A DNA stretch of 51,193 bases from Bacteroidota bacterium (GCA_018266555.1 JAFEAF010000021.1:1-51193), one strand, 5' to 3'; shown: positions 35,139-44,500, counted from the stretch's first letter. Numbers and translations are program-made. Notes: generated from the sequence alone by a model not told the origin.

Positions 35139-38100
35139 ATGATAAAAAAACTTACTTTTTTACTTTTACTTTGGCTTGCTTGCTTTTTTCTTTCTGCACA
35201 AAAGATCACACTGGATCAATTCAAAAATTTAAAACCCCGCAACATCGGTCCTGCCGGTATGAGCGGAAGAATCACGGCCATTGATGTAGTATTGAACAAC
35301 CCCAACATCATTTATCTCGGCGCAGCATCCGGTGGTATTTGGAAAACGGAAAACAGCGGCAATTCATGGACTCCGGTATTTGATGATCAACCGATACAAA
35401 ATATCGGTTCCATTGCTATCCAACAAAGCAACCCGAATATTGTATGGGTGGGAACCGGTGAAGGTAATCCAAGAAATTCGGTAAACATCGGTGCCGGTAT
35501 TTTTAAAAGTATGGATGCGGGGCGTACCTGGAAATGTATGGGATTGGAAAAAACAAAAAATATTCATCGTATCATAATTGATCCTTCAAATCCTAATACA
35601 GTATATGTGGCTGCCATTGGTAATCCTTTTGCTCCACATCCGGAAAGAGGTGTTTATAAGTCAACCGATGGAGGAGAAACCTGGTTAAAAATTTTATCAA
35701 CTAATGATACTACAGGTTGTGGTGATTTAGTGATGGACCCATCCAATCCCAATAAATTAATTGCAGGCATGTGGCAGCATATCCGCACACCATGGAGTTT
35801 TAAAAGTGGGGGCCCGGGAAGTGGTTTATATATTACCATTGACGGCGGAAAGAACTGGAAAAAATTAAGCAAGGAAGACGGATTGCCTGCTGGAAACTTA
35901 GGAAGAACCGGGTTAGCATTTTCTACCAGTGAACCTTCCATAATTTATGCTCTGGTTGAAGCCACCAAAAACGGTTTATATAAAAGTGAAGACGGTGGAT
36001 TTAAATGGACTCTTGTTGACAGCGATCCAAGGTGGGTCACCAACCGTCCATTTTATTTTCAGGATATACGTGTAGATCCAAAAAATGAAAATCGAATTTA
36101 CAATATTCATGACCAGGTAGAAGTAAGTGAAGACGGGGGAAAATCGTTTAAAACATTAATCCCCTATTTTGGTATTCACCCGGATCATCACGCATGGTGG
36201 ATTGATCCAAGAGATCCCGACTTTATGATTGATGGAAACGATGGTGGGATTGGCATCACCCATGATCGTGGTAAGAACTGGACATTTGACGAAAAACTTC
36301 CCGTTGGACAATTTTATCATATTAATGTAGATAATGAGACGCCTTATAATGTTATGGGTGGATTACAGGATAATGGAAGTTGGATTGGTCCTTCTTATAC
36401 CTGGACAAATGGTGGCATAAGAAATTATTATTGGAAAAATATCGGAGGTGGTGATGGTTTTGATGCTATGCCTGATCCTGATGGTGGTGGATGGGTATAT
36501 AGCATGAGCCAGGGAGGCGCTGTGGGTCGGTATAATTATCTGACCGGTGAACGTTGGGGTATTCAACCGCCGCAAATGCTGTTAGGTGATAAAAATGATC
36601 TTCGCTTTAATTGGAATGCTGCCATTGCTCAGGATCCCTTCGATAAAAGCACTATTTATTTCGGAGGACAATATGTTTTCAAAAGCACAAACAAAGGCGC
36701 CAGTTGGGAAAAAATTTCACCTGATCTTACCACCGATGACACTGCAAAAATAGATCAACGCAACAATGGAGGGTTAACGATTGATATCACCGGCGCTGAA
36801 AATTATTGTACCATTATCAGCATTGAACCATCTGAAAAAGAAAAAGGGTTGATCTGGGTGGGAACCGATGATGGTAATGTGCAACTGACAAGAGATGGCG
36901 GGAAAACATGGACCAATTTTCGTGGAAAAATTCCGGGAATGCCATTGGGTTCCTGGATACCTCAGATTCGAGCCTCCCGTTACAATGCCGGTGAAGCATT
37001 TGTAGTTTGCAATGATTATCGCCGTGGAGATTTCAAGCCATATATTTTCAGAACAACAGATTATGGAAAAACATGGGCAAGAATGCTAGACGAGAAAAAA
37101 GTAATCGGTTATGCGTTGTGTGTGATTCAGGATCCTGTAGAACCCAATTTAATCTTTGTAGGAACTGAACAGGGATTATGGGTAAGTTTTGATAACGGAA
37201 ATACTTTTGAGCAATGGAAGAACGGTTATCCTTCCGTTTCCACGTATGATTTCGCAATACAGGAAAGGGAAGCAGACCTGGTGATTGCAACATTTGGCCG
37301 TGCAATTTGGATACTGGATGATATTCGTCCGCTTAGAAAAGCTGCTGCTAATTCAGGAAAAGAGTTTGCCAAAAATATAACTGTATTTCCTGCTCCCGAT
37401 GCTTATGAAGCACAATATCGTGCCGCACCGGGTTATGAGTGGAGTGTGTATGGTTTATGGGATGCACCCAATCGTCCGGGAGGTGCAGAGATTTCATTTT
37501 TTGTGAATATGCTTCCGAAAAAAAATATGAATCACATACACGGGAATGTAAATAACCAGGATCAACCTATAGAAGCACAAGGCCAATTCAGGAGAGGTGG
37601 TGTTGGCGGTTTTGGTAGAACAGGCAACGGCGACACTGCTTTTGTAAGAATTTATAATGACAAAGATGAACTCATCCGCACTTTACACTGGGATGCAGAT
37701 AGTGGTTTCAATCGCCAGTATTGGGGAATGGAAGAAAAAGGATATCGCCAACCGGGTTCACCAAAGCCAGTGCCGGATGCACAGGAGCCGGGCGGATTCC
37801 TTGTATTCCCCGGAATGTATAAAGTGGTAATTTCTTTAGACAAGGATAAAGATTCTACATTCATCACGATTAAAGATGATCCAAGATTAGGAAACCGAAA
37901 TGATATCAAGCTGGCTCAAAGAAAAATGTATGAACGATTGCGTCAAAGCACCGATAAACTTACTACAGGAATGGATCAGTTGACTGAAGCAGAAGAAGTG
38001 TGCAATAAAATTAATGCTGAAATAAAAGATGTACATGGAAAAGATATTGATTCATTAAGAAAAGCTTCAGGTATTATGCTGGACTCAATCAAAACAATTC

Positions 38101-38378
38101 GTGAGTTTATCAGAGGTAAAGTATCTACCCGCCAGGGATTGAGCCGTTATCCCGGGGAAACAGTAATGAGTGTAATGCAACGAGCCATCCAAAATATTGC
38201 AGGTAAAATGGTAGCTCCCGGTCCGCAGGAAGAACATTTGGTACAAAATGCAGAACTGATGATTAACCTTACTGTAGATCGCATCAATGCATTCTTTGAG
38301 AACAAATGGAAAGCGTATCGCCAGCAGGCAGAGGGAACAAAGATTAATTTATTTAAAGATTATAAACCAATTCAATAA
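35139..38378 (+). CDS. exported BNR/VPS10-sortilin-type beta-propeller protein
   Basis: A protein of 1079 residues with a signal peptide (MIKKLTFLLLLWLACFFLS, cleavage near SAQK). The body holds many Asp-box (BNR) repeats of the form S-x-DGGxTW: STDGGETW, TIDGGKNW, SEDGGFKW, SEDGGKSF, TRDGGKTW and TTDYGKTW. These predict one or two large beta-propellers as in sortilin (VPS10) domains and exo-sialidases. A C-terminal helical region (about 900-1079) follows. Without an aspartate/glutamate triad that I can identify, a glycosidase call is not justified; it may be a ligand-binding or peptidase-associated surface protein. ATG 35139 is preferred over an earlier frame start at 35070 because it begins the signal peptide. 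The gene lies 73 bases after tRNA-Thr and ends in a terminator. Confidence 0.87.
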   Translation: MIKKLTFLLLLWLACFFLSAQKITLDQFKNLKPRNIGPAGMSGRITAIDVVLNNPNIIYLGAASGGIWKTENSGNSWTPVFDDQPIQNIGSIAIQQSNPNIVWVGTGEGNPRNSVNIGAGIFKSMDAGRTWKCMGLEKTKNIHRIIIDPSNPNTVYVAAIGNPFAPHPERGVYKSTDGGETWLKILSTNDTTGCGDLVMDPSNPNKLIAGMWQHIRTPWSFKSGGPGSGLYITIDGGKNWKKLSKEDGLPAGNLGRTGLAFSTSEPSIIYALVEATKNGLYKSEDGGFKWTLVDSDPRWVTNRPFYFQDIRVDPKNENRIYNIHDQVEVSEDGGKSFKTLIPYFGIHPDHHAWWIDPRDPDFMIDGNDGGIGITHDRGKNWTFDEKLPVGQFYHINVDNETPYNVMGGLQDNGSWIGPSYTWTNGGIRNYYWKNIGGGDGFDAMPDPDGGGWVYSMSQGGAVGRYNYLTGERWGIQPPQMLLGDKNDLRFNWNAAIAQDPFDKSTIYFGGQYVFKSTNKGASWEKISPDLTTDDTAKIDQRNNGGLTIDITGAENYCTIISIEPSEKEKGLIWVGTDDGNVQLTRDGGKTWTNFRGKIPGMPLGSWIPQIRASRYNAGEAFVVCNDYRRGDFKPYIFRTTDYGKTWARMLDEKKVIGYALCVIQDPVEPNLIFVGTEQGLWVSFDNGNTFEQWKNGYPSVSTYDFAIQEREADLVIATFGRAIWILDDIRPLRKAAANSGKEFAKNITVFPAPDAYEAQYRAAPGYEWSVYGLWDAPNRPGGAEISFFVNMLPKKNMNHIHGNVNNQDQPIEAQGQFRRGGVGGFGRTGNGDTAFVRIYNDKDELIRTLHWDADSGFNRQYWGMEEKGYRQPGSPKPVPDAQEPGGFLVFPGMYKVVISLDKDKDSTFITIKDDPRLGNRNDIKLAQRKMYERLRQSTDKLTTGMDQLTEAEEVCNKINAEIKDVHGKDIDSLRKASGIMLDSIKTIREFIRGKVSTRQGLSRYPGETVMSVMQRAIQNIAGKMVAPGPQEEHLVQNAELMINLTVDRINAFFENKWKAYRQQAEGTKINLFKDYKPIQ

Positions 38379-38398
38379 TGTCTTAAAATAAAATTCAG

Positions 38399-38426
38399 AA
38401 GGCTCGCAGTAAAGAGGGCCTTTTTT
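38399..38426 (+). terminator. intrinsic terminator after the beta-propeller gene
   Basis: A 7-bp stem (AAGGCTC 38399-38405 with GGGCCTT 38416-38422, one G-U pair) is followed by a run of T. It lies 20 bases after the stop codon. Confidence 0.75.
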
Positions 38427-38488
38427 ATTTTTATGTCGCAGCAACTCAATATTTGATTCATGATCCATACCATCTGCATCATTCCACT

Positions 38489-38496
38489 TACTTTTG
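38489..38496 (+). promoter_or_regulatory. putative -7 promoter element of the aminotransferase gene
   Basis: TACTTTTG matches TAnnTTTG, 45 bases before the ATG at 38542. A TTTG at 38452 is too distant for a standard -33 box. Confidence 0.4.
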
Positions 38497-38541
38497 CGCT
38501 ATTAAGCGGTACCCTTTTTTAAAATAAAATAATGACTTGTG

Positions 38542-39798
38542 ATGAAATTGTCTCAACTTTCTGAAACGCTGATCGGCTCAGAGATTGTAAAACTTGGTGG
38601 TGAAATACGGGAGAAAATCCGCCAGGGCGAACGTATTTATAATTTTACTGTTGGCGATTTTGATCCTTCCATTTTCCCTATTCCCAAAGAACTGGAAGAT
38701 GCGATAGTGGAAGCTTACCGGAAGCATTTTACCAACTATCCTGCGGCAGAAGGCAATCTCGATCTACGTGAAGCTATTCATTCTTTTGTAAAAGACGAAG
38801 AAGGGTTGGATTATGGAACTACCGAAATTTTAGTAGCTTCCGGCGGACGACCTTTGATCTATGCTACCTATCGTGCTATTTGTGATAAAGGGGAAAAGGT
38901 CATTTATGCGGTTCCTTCCTGGAATAACAATCATTACACACATTTTGTTGATGGCGAGCATGTGGTTATTGAAGCCAAATCAGAAAATAATTTCATGCCA
39001 ACAGCGGATGAGATGAAACCGTTTATCAAAGAAGCTACATTGATATCTCTTTGTTCTCCTCAAAATCCTACCGGTACCACATTCCGAAAAAAACAATTAG
39101 AAGACATATGTGACCTCGTACTGGAAGAAAATGCACGACGTAGCCAAGATGAAAAAAAAATATACCTGATGTATGACCAGATGTACTGGCATCTTACTTT
39201 CGGAAAAATCGAACATTATAACCCAGTTTCTTTACGTCCCGCTATTAGGGACTATACCATTTTCATTGATGCGATAAGTAAAGTATTTGCAGCAACCGGA
39301 GTCAGGGTGGGTTGGAGTATGGGACCTGCGGGTATAATCAGTAAAATGAAAGCAATTCTGACACATATTGGAGCCTGGGCGCCGATGGCAGAGCAAAAAG
39401 CTGTGGCCTATTATCTCACCCGGAGAAATGACATCAGAAACTTTCTTACTCATTTTAAAAAGGAATTGGAAGAGCGTCTCACAAAAATCTACAAAGGATT
39501 CATGTCTTTGAAAGAACAGGGATTGCCGGTAAATGCTTTTGCTCCCGAAGCAGCAATTTATCTCCCGATAAAAATTGATCTCGTCGGCAAAAAAACTTCC
39601 GAAGGAAAAAAATTGGAAACGCAAAGTGATGTCACGGCGTATATCCTCAACGAAGCTAAACTGGCTGTGGTACCTTTTTATGCATTCGGCTCATCACGCA
39701 GCAGCGCCTGGTATCGCCTTAGTATAGGCACTTGTAAAAAAGAACAGATTAATGAAATGATTTTGAAACTGGGAGAAGCGTTAAGAAAACTTTCCTGA
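38542..39798 (+). CDS. class I/II pyridoxal-phosphate aminotransferase
   Basis: A 418-residue fold-type I PLP enzyme. The Schiff-base Lys247 is in FIDAISKVFAATGVRVGW. Cofactor residues Asn175 (CSPQNPTG), Asp212 and Tyr215 (MYDQMY), and the C-terminal substrate Arg in YRLSIG are present. The N-terminal TVGDFDPS and NYPAAEGNLDLREAI blocks are typical of the aspartate/aromatic aminotransferase group. Which amino acid is used cannot be told from sequence. ATG 38542 is chosen; a GTG codon directly before it (38539) is in frame. It is monocistronic. Confidence 0.9.
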   Translation: MKLSQLSETLIGSEIVKLGGEIREKIRQGERIYNFTVGDFDPSIFPIPKELEDAIVEAYRKHFTNYPAAEGNLDLREAIHSFVKDEEGLDYGTTEILVASGGRPLIYATYRAICDKGEKVIYAVPSWNNNHYTHFVDGEHVVIEAKSENNFMPTADEMKPFIKEATLISLCSPQNPTGTTFRKKQLEDICDLVLEENARRSQDEKKIYLMYDQMYWHLTFGKIEHYNPVSLRPAIRDYTIFIDAISKVFAATGVRVGWSMGPAGIISKMKAILTHIGAWAPMAEQKAVAYYLTRRNDIRNFLTHFKKELEERLTKIYKGFMSLKEQGLPVNAFAPEAAIYLPIKIDLVGKKTSEGKKLETQSDVTAYILNEAKLAVVPFYAFGSSRSSAWYRLSIGTCKKEQINEMILKLGEALRKLS

Positions 39799-39840
39799 AT
39801 TAATTATATTATAGATTTGTTCCTGATAAGAATGAAAAGA

Positions 39841-40083
39841 TCAATTCTTATTGATTAAAAAATGAAATGCCCTAAGATGGTTTTGTGCTGCGGCTTTCAA
39901 AATTTTTTTACATTTTGGCGTGATGCGATTGCGGCATACAAATTCATGAGCTATGCAAAATTTATGGGGGAGTTCAGTATACTGTAAAATGGTATTGAGG
40001 CACTCCAATTCCTGTTCAATAGCCTGTCGGCTCATTGATTCGTGCCTGACCATCACAAGTATGTCCCTTTGCGGGTGCTGCAT
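39841..40083 (-). CDS. small protein of unknown function
   Basis: An 80-residue polar protein with no signal peptide or membrane helix. It has four cysteines (in ELECL, FCIAHEF, VCRNR and KCKK) and several histidines, a composition that would allow metal binding, but the spacing matches no motif I know. It starts with ATG at 40083, only 12 bases after the stop of the 48-residue lipoprotein gene upstream, which argues that it is a true second gene of a two-gene unit. The family is not recognised. Confidence 0.55.
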   Translation of the reverse strand: MQHPQRDILVMVRHESMSRQAIEQELECLNTILQYTELPHKFCIAHEFVCRNRITPKCKKILKAAAQNHLRAFHFLINKN

Positions 40084-40095
40084 GGGTTTTCGTTT

Positions 40096-40242
40096 TTAAA
40101 AACCGGTCATGCCTTTATGGCTCGGGCATCCGCAGTTGCTGCCCCCTTTGCCGGTACCGGAGTAATAATTGCGGTTACAGCTGGTCGCAAAAACTATACT
40201 CGCTAATAACAAAAAAAGCGCTATTTTATTCCATCTTTTCAT
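40096..40242 (-). CDS. very small lipoprotein with CGCP motif
   Basis: A 48-residue frame with strong lipoprotein character: a charged start (MKRWNK), a hydrophobic stretch IALFLLLASIVFA and a lipobox Cys at residue 22 (ATSC). A glycine-rich mature part follows (YYSGTGKGG), then a CGCP motif and the ending HKGMTGF. As I recall, short proteins with a GCGCP...KGMVGY-like ending are common in Chitinophagaceae; their function is unknown. It is too short for most gene callers but has an intact frame, a lipobox and a downstream partner gene 12 bases away. Confidence 0.72.
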   Translation of the reverse strand: MKRWNKIALFLLLASIVFATSCNRNYYSGTGKGGSNCGCPSHKGMTGF

Positions 40243-40319
40243 TCGTCGGATGTTCTAAGTTAAAACTATTTTATGAACAAAATAGTATGTACTCGGGTCT
40301 CCAAAAGAGAAAATTTGTT

Positions 40320-41444
40320 ATGGATCAGCTTTTTTTAGAAAAAAAACAACGTAAACACCGCATATTGGTGGCCCCTTTGGATTGGGGATTGGGCCATGCC
40401 ACCCGATGTATCCCCATCATTCGTGAACTACTTTATCAGGATTGTGAAGTTTTTCTGGCTGGCGAAAGTGCCCAGGAAGTCCTTTTAAAAAGTGAATTTC
40501 CTCAGCTTATATTCATACCATTGAAAGGCTATAGAATACGTTATTCCAAAACGGGCTGTGGTTTATCCTGGCAAATGATAAAGCAAATACCAGTAATCAA
40601 AAAAGTGATACGATACGAAAAGGAATGGCTTATAAAAACCATCAAAGAACACCAGCTTGATGCAGTAATAAGCGATAACCGGTACGGATTGTATAATGAA
40701 TCTGTTTTAAGTGTGCTCATTACACATCAATTATCCATTAAAACTAATTGGGGTGAATGGAGTGAACGGCTGCTGCAGAAAAAAAATTTTAATCTTCTTA
40801 ATCATTTTTCTGAATGCTGGATTCCTGATTATGAGGATATACACAACCTGGCCGGAATCTTATCACATCCACAAAAGAAACCAGATATCCCATGTCAGTA
40901 TATCGGCTGGCTATCGAGAATAAAGAAAAAAAATATAGCGGTGGAAAAAAATCATTTACTGCTCCTGTTATCAGGGCCGGAACCTCAACGATCACTATTT
41001 GAGAATATCATCATCCAGCAAATTTCACATTACAACGGAACGGCTACCATTGTAAGAGGGTTGCCTAATGCTACAACATTGATCCCTTCAACCAACTCAC
41101 TCCGGTTTTACAACCATTTGAAGGCTGATGAAATGGGAGTAGAAATGGAAAGAGCCGAATTTATAATTGCCCGCAGCGGATACAGTACTATCATGGATAT
41201 TGCCGCACTTCAGAAAAAAAGTATTTTAATACCCACTCCCGGGCAAACCGAACAGGAATATCTTGCCCAATATCTTTCAAAAAAACAATTTGCATCGTGG
41301 TGTACTCAAAAAGAATTTTCGATTGAAAATAGTTTAGCAAAAGCCAGGGGCTTTTCTTACAAATTTATCTATCCGGGTGATGAAAATAAATTAAACGTAG
41401 CTGTTTCAAATCTTTTAAAAAAAATGGAACAATTTCAAACATAG
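40320..41444 (+). CDS. glycosyltransferase, MurG-like (GT-B fold)
   Basis: A GT-B glycosyltransferase of about 374 residues. The N-terminal half opens with RILVAPLDWGLGHATRCIPIIREL, the glycine-rich acceptor-side loop typical of MurG/GT28-like proteins. The C-terminal half has the nucleotide-sugar motif EFIIARSGYSTIMDIAAL followed by LIPTPGQTEQEYLAQYL, as in the UDP-GlcNAc-binding domain of GT28. Enzymes of this Bacteroidota group are not characterised to my knowledge, and the acceptor is unknown. An in-frame ATG at 40287 would add 11 residues; 40320 is preferred because the domain begins close behind. No membrane helix. It diverges from the small lipoprotein pair. Confidence 0.82.
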   Translation: MDQLFLEKKQRKHRILVAPLDWGLGHATRCIPIIRELLYQDCEVFLAGESAQEVLLKSEFPQLIFIPLKGYRIRYSKTGCGLSWQMIKQIPVIKKVIRYEKEWLIKTIKEHQLDAVISDNRYGLYNESVLSVLITHQLSIKTNWGEWSERLLQKKNFNLLNHFSECWIPDYEDIHNLAGILSHPQKKPDIPCQYIGWLSRIKKKNIAVEKNHLLLLLSGPEPQRSLFENIIIQQISHYNGTATIVRGLPNATTLIPSTNSLRFYNHLKADEMGVEMERAEFIIARSGYSTIMDIAALQKKSILIPTPGQTEQEYLAQYLSKKQFASWCTQKEFSIENSLAKARGFSYKFIYPGDENKLNVAVSNLLKKMEQFQT

Positions 41445-41554
41445 TCTTTCTTCGAAGTATTAATACTAAATTAAAAAGATAGTAGATGCTTAGTAGTATT
41501 GCTCTTCTTTTCCAGGGAAGGAATAGATATTTTAGCAATGTAAAATCCATAACT

Positions 41555-41980
41555 ATGAAAACAGCAAAATACTTTGCGATTGCTTTGTTGACATTATCAT
41601 CAATTCTTTTAAGTTATTGTACACCCAATCAAACTTTAGTTTCATCTACTGATGAAATGCTCACCCGCAGCAACTGGGGAGTGGATTATTTTTATGATAC
41701 CCAGGATATGACCTCTGAATATGGTGGGTACCGCATTTTATTCAGCAGCACCGGCGCAGCCGCTGCTCAAATTCAACATGAAACTATAACGGGAACCTGG
41801 AATATTTCTTACGATGTAAACAGTAATGAATTCCTCTCTATCAATTTTAATACTTCCAACCCTAATATCAGTAAATTCAACCAGCAGTGGAAATTAACGG
41901 GTAAAACAACAACCACATTACAGTTTGAAGAAGCCGCTCATACAGGTATTGCCAGTTTGTTACGAATCAAAAAACAATAA
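41555..41980 (+). CDS. lipoprotein of unknown function
   Basis: A 141-residue lipoprotein: MKTAKYFAIALLTLSSILLSYC with a lipobox Cys near residue 22. A compact beta-rich domain follows (NWGVDYFYDTQDMTSEYGGYRILFSS, GTWNISYDVNSNEFLSINF, QQWKLTGKTTTTLQFEE). The shape recalls small lipocalin-like or META-like lipoproteins, in which strands alternate with a WKLT-type segment, but no firm family match is claimed. ATG 41555 begins a good signal sequence; an upstream frame start at 41486 would bury it. It converges with sixA. Confidence 0.78.
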   Translation: MKTAKYFAIALLTLSSILLSYCTPNQTLVSSTDEMLTRSNWGVDYFYDTQDMTSEYGGYRILFSSTGAAAAQIQHETITGTWNISYDVNSNEFLSINFNTSNPNISKFNQQWKLTGKTTTTLQFEEAAHTGIASLLRIKKQ

Positions 41981-41998
41981 ATTCTTTTTGATCAGGAA

Positions 41999-42487
41999 TC
42001 AGGATTTGGGATAATCAAAAAACAGGAATTTTCTTTTTGCATCTTTGAAATCAGGCCAGAGTTTTATATCTGCTTTTACCGCAAAAATCCCGCATGTAGG
42101 AATGTTATCAATATGTACTTCCGTCAGTTCATTGGCAAATTCTGTAATACCGGGATTATGAGAAAATATAGCTATACAATCCAGCTTGTCATCTGCTTTC
42201 CTGATAATATCATAGAAAACATTGGCAGAAGCCAAATAAAGCTCTGTCTTAAAAAGGATATCATCTTTTTCTGACTTAAATTCTTCAGCAAAATATTTGG
42301 CCGTCCTTGCTGCTCTTTTCGCAGGGCTTGAAATGAAAGCGTCTATTTTTATTTTTTTTTCTGAAAGGCGTTTTGCCATCATAGGTGCATCTTTTTTGCC
42401 CCGTTCGTTAAGCGGCCTGTCAAAATCACTCAACGCTGCATCATCCCAACTACTTTTTGCATGACGGATAAGAAGAAGTGTCTTCAA
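41999..42487 (-). CDS. sixA: SixA-like histidine phosphatase
   Basis: A 162-residue histidine-phosphatase-superfamily protein. The catalytic RHG-type motif is IRHAKSSW with His9, the second conserved block is RPLNERGKKDAPMMAKRL, and the later IFSHNPGITEF carries the second catalytic His. SixA removes phosphate from histidine phosphotransfer domains in E. coli; in Bacteroidota the target is not known. The start is TTG at 42487: upstream in frame there is a stop codon before any ATG, and the N-terminus would otherwise lose the catalytic motif. It lies 104 bases downstream of the purF-like gene on the same strand. Confidence 0.87.
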   Translation of the reverse strand: MKTLLLIRHAKSSWDDAALSDFDRPLNERGKKDAPMMAKRLSEKKIKIDAFISSPAKRAARTAKYFAEEFKSEKDDILFKTELYLASANVFYDIIRKADDKLDCIAIFSHNPGITEFANELTEVHIDNIPTCGIFAVKADIKLWPDFKDAKRKFLFFDYPKS

Positions 42488-42591
42488 AACTTTAATCGTT
42501 TAGCTAAAATTACAACTATCGGGATTCAAATAAAACTTGGTATTACTAATTGTTTTATTTTATGTTTCAAATTTGGTGCTGGAAACTTTTA

Positions 42592-44439
42592 CTAATAGCC
42601 TCTCACATTTTTACCTTCCATAAAATTCATGAAAGCCTTATTAACAACCCGGTTGCCACCCAGCGTGGGATAATTACCAGTGAAATACCAATCACCCAAA
42701 TTATTAGGGCAGGACTGATGCAATTTCTCAATACTTTGAAAAATCACCTGTACTGGGATGCCAAGATCCGGAGGCGTGATGAGTTGTGCGATCTTTGCTG
42801 AAATTTCTTCGTTAGTAAATTGTTTGTAGAGCTGCTTCACTACATTTTCCGTTTGCAGTTGATTATTTCGTTGTAGCTCTTTACATCGCTCCAAAAGATC
42901 TTTCAAACACTCCGATTTATTTCTCTCATTCATTAATTCGATAGCTGCATTAAAAGCAATGAAATCACCCATCTTGCTCATATCGATACCATAGCAATCA
43001 GGATAACGTATCTGTGGTGAAGATGAAACTACAATAATTCTTTTTGGTTTTAAACGAGCGAGCATCCGGATGATGCTTTCTTTCAATGTGGTTCCCCGTA
43101 CAATAGAATCATCAATGACCACCAAAGTATCCTGCTTTGCCCGAACGGTTCCATAAGTAATATCGTACACGTGTTGCACCATTTCATTTCTTCCGGCATC
43201 TTCAGTAATAAAGGTTCGCATTTTCACATCCTTGATGGCAATCTTTTCTACCCGGATACGGCGGTTGATCATTTCATTGAGCTTTCCAGCGTCATAATCT
43301 TTTCCCCAGCTTAGTATTCTCTCTGTTTTGATTTTATTCAAATAGTCTTCCATTCCTTTCAGCAACCCGTAAAAGGCCACTTCAGCAGTGTTTGGGATAA
43401 AAGAAAAAATAGTATTTTTCAAATCATGATCAATGGCATTAAGTACCTGTTCACTGAGGTGGTATCCCAAAGCAATTCTTTCTCTGTAAATTTTTTCATC
43501 ACTGCCACGGGAAAAATAAATACGTTCGAAGCTGCAGGCTTTTCTTTCCTTTGGCTCCAATACCTGGACGATCTCCGGCTCTGCTTTTTCATTAACAATT
43601 AACGCTTGCCCCGGCATCAGTTCCTTTACTTCATTTTCTCCAAGATTAAATGCTGTCCGGATTGCAGCCCTTTCTGATGCAGCCACGATCACCTCTTCAT
43701 CAATATAATAATATGAGGGTCGGATACCATGTGCATCCCTGAAAACAAAACCAATTCCATTGCCGGTCATACCGCCCACATGAAAACCGCCGTCAAATAA
43801 TGTCAATGCTTTTTTTAATACAGCAGTAATATCAAGTTGGTGAGGGGATGATTCATCCGCTTTTACTAAAAAATGATAAATCACTTCCATCATGGCGGCC
43901 AGGTCGCTCTGCCGCTGAAATTCTCCAGGGTCAATATTTACTAACGAAAAAAGTTCTTCTGTGTTTACAAGATTAAAATTTCCGGCAAGAACAAGATTTC
44001 TTGCCGGAATGGTATGTCGCTTTATAAAAGGATGACAAAATTCAATATTATTTTTTCCCTGTGTTCCGTATCTAAGATGCCCCAGCAATAATTCACCCAT
44101 GAAAGAAATATGCCCTTTCATAAGCCCTGGATGTTTTTTTATATCAGGGTTGAATTTTTCCAGTTCATTTATTTCAGCGCCTATTCGCTGAAAAATATCT
44201 GATATGGGTTGCGTGGCATTACTTCGGATACGATGCAGAAAGGGATAGCCGGGTTCTACGTCTGTTTTCACTACAGTTATTCCTGCACCATCCTGTCCCC
44301 GGTTGTGTTGCTTTTCCATCAGAAGGTAGAGTTTATTTAAACCCCACATTACGGTACTATACCTTTTCTGGTAATAAGAAAATGGCTTTCTGAGCCGGAT
44401 GAATGCTAATCCGCATTCGTGTTTGATCGGATCGCTCAT
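42592..44439 (-). CDS. amidophosphoribosyltransferase family protein (long PurF type)
   Basis: A 615-residue protein built as a glutamine amidotransferase (Ntn-type) plus a phosphoribosyltransferase. Cys9 in HECGLAFIR aligns with the PurF N-terminal nucleophile (ECGVFGI), implying removal of an 8-residue propeptide as in Bacillus PurF. NRGQDGAGI, LGHLRYGTQG and FRDAHGIRPSYY complete the first domain, and VVIDDSIVRGTTLKES is the PRPP loop. YPDCYGIDMS is the late PurF block. PurF makes phosphoribosylamine, the first purine-specific step. At 615 residues it is about 100 longer than E. coli PurF, the extra being a C-terminal helical tail and insertions, so it may be a paralogue of the canonical enzyme. 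Preceded by the SurA-like gene (61-base gap). Confidence 0.88.
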   Translation of the reverse strand: MSDPIKHECGLAFIRLRKPFSYYQKRYSTVMWGLNKLYLLMEKQHNRGQDGAGITVVKTDVEPGYPFLHRIRSNATQPISDIFQRIGAEINELEKFNPDIKKHPGLMKGHISFMGELLLGHLRYGTQGKNNIEFCHPFIKRHTIPARNLVLAGNFNLVNTEELFSLVNIDPGEFQRQSDLAAMMEVIYHFLVKADESSPHQLDITAVLKKALTLFDGGFHVGGMTGNGIGFVFRDAHGIRPSYYYIDEEVIVAASERAAIRTAFNLGENEVKELMPGQALIVNEKAEPEIVQVLEPKERKACSFERIYFSRGSDEKIYRERIALGYHLSEQVLNAIDHDLKNTIFSFIPNTAEVAFYGLLKGMEDYLNKIKTERILSWGKDYDAGKLNEMINRRIRVEKIAIKDVKMRTFITEDAGRNEMVQHVYDITYGTVRAKQDTLVVIDDSIVRGTTLKESIIRMLARLKPKRIIVVSSSPQIRYPDCYGIDMSKMGDFIAFNAAIELMNERNKSECLKDLLERCKELQRNNQLQTENVVKQLYKQFTNEEISAKIAQLITPPDLGIPVQVIFQSIEKLHQSCPNNLGDWYFTGNYPTLGGNRVVNKAFMNFMEGKNVRGY

Positions 44440-44456
44440 GAATACTGAAAGAGCCG

Positions 44457-44464
44457 CAAAGGTA
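44457..44464 (-). promoter_or_regulatory. putative -7 promoter element of the purF-type gene
   Basis: The minus-strand TACCTTTG is an exact TAnnTTTG match, 17 bases before the ATG at 44439. It lies in the 61-base gap after the SurA-like gene, so the purF-type gene may have its own promoter. Confidence 0.45.
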
Positions 44465-44500
44465 CAGACTGGAGAGCAAATGAAATACCTGGTTGGTTAT

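Noticed and set aside
35139-38378. Calling the beta-propeller protein a sialidase or glycosyl hydrolase
   Set aside because: Asp-boxes alone do not show catalysis; the active-site arginine triad and Glu/Tyr/Asp set could not be identified.
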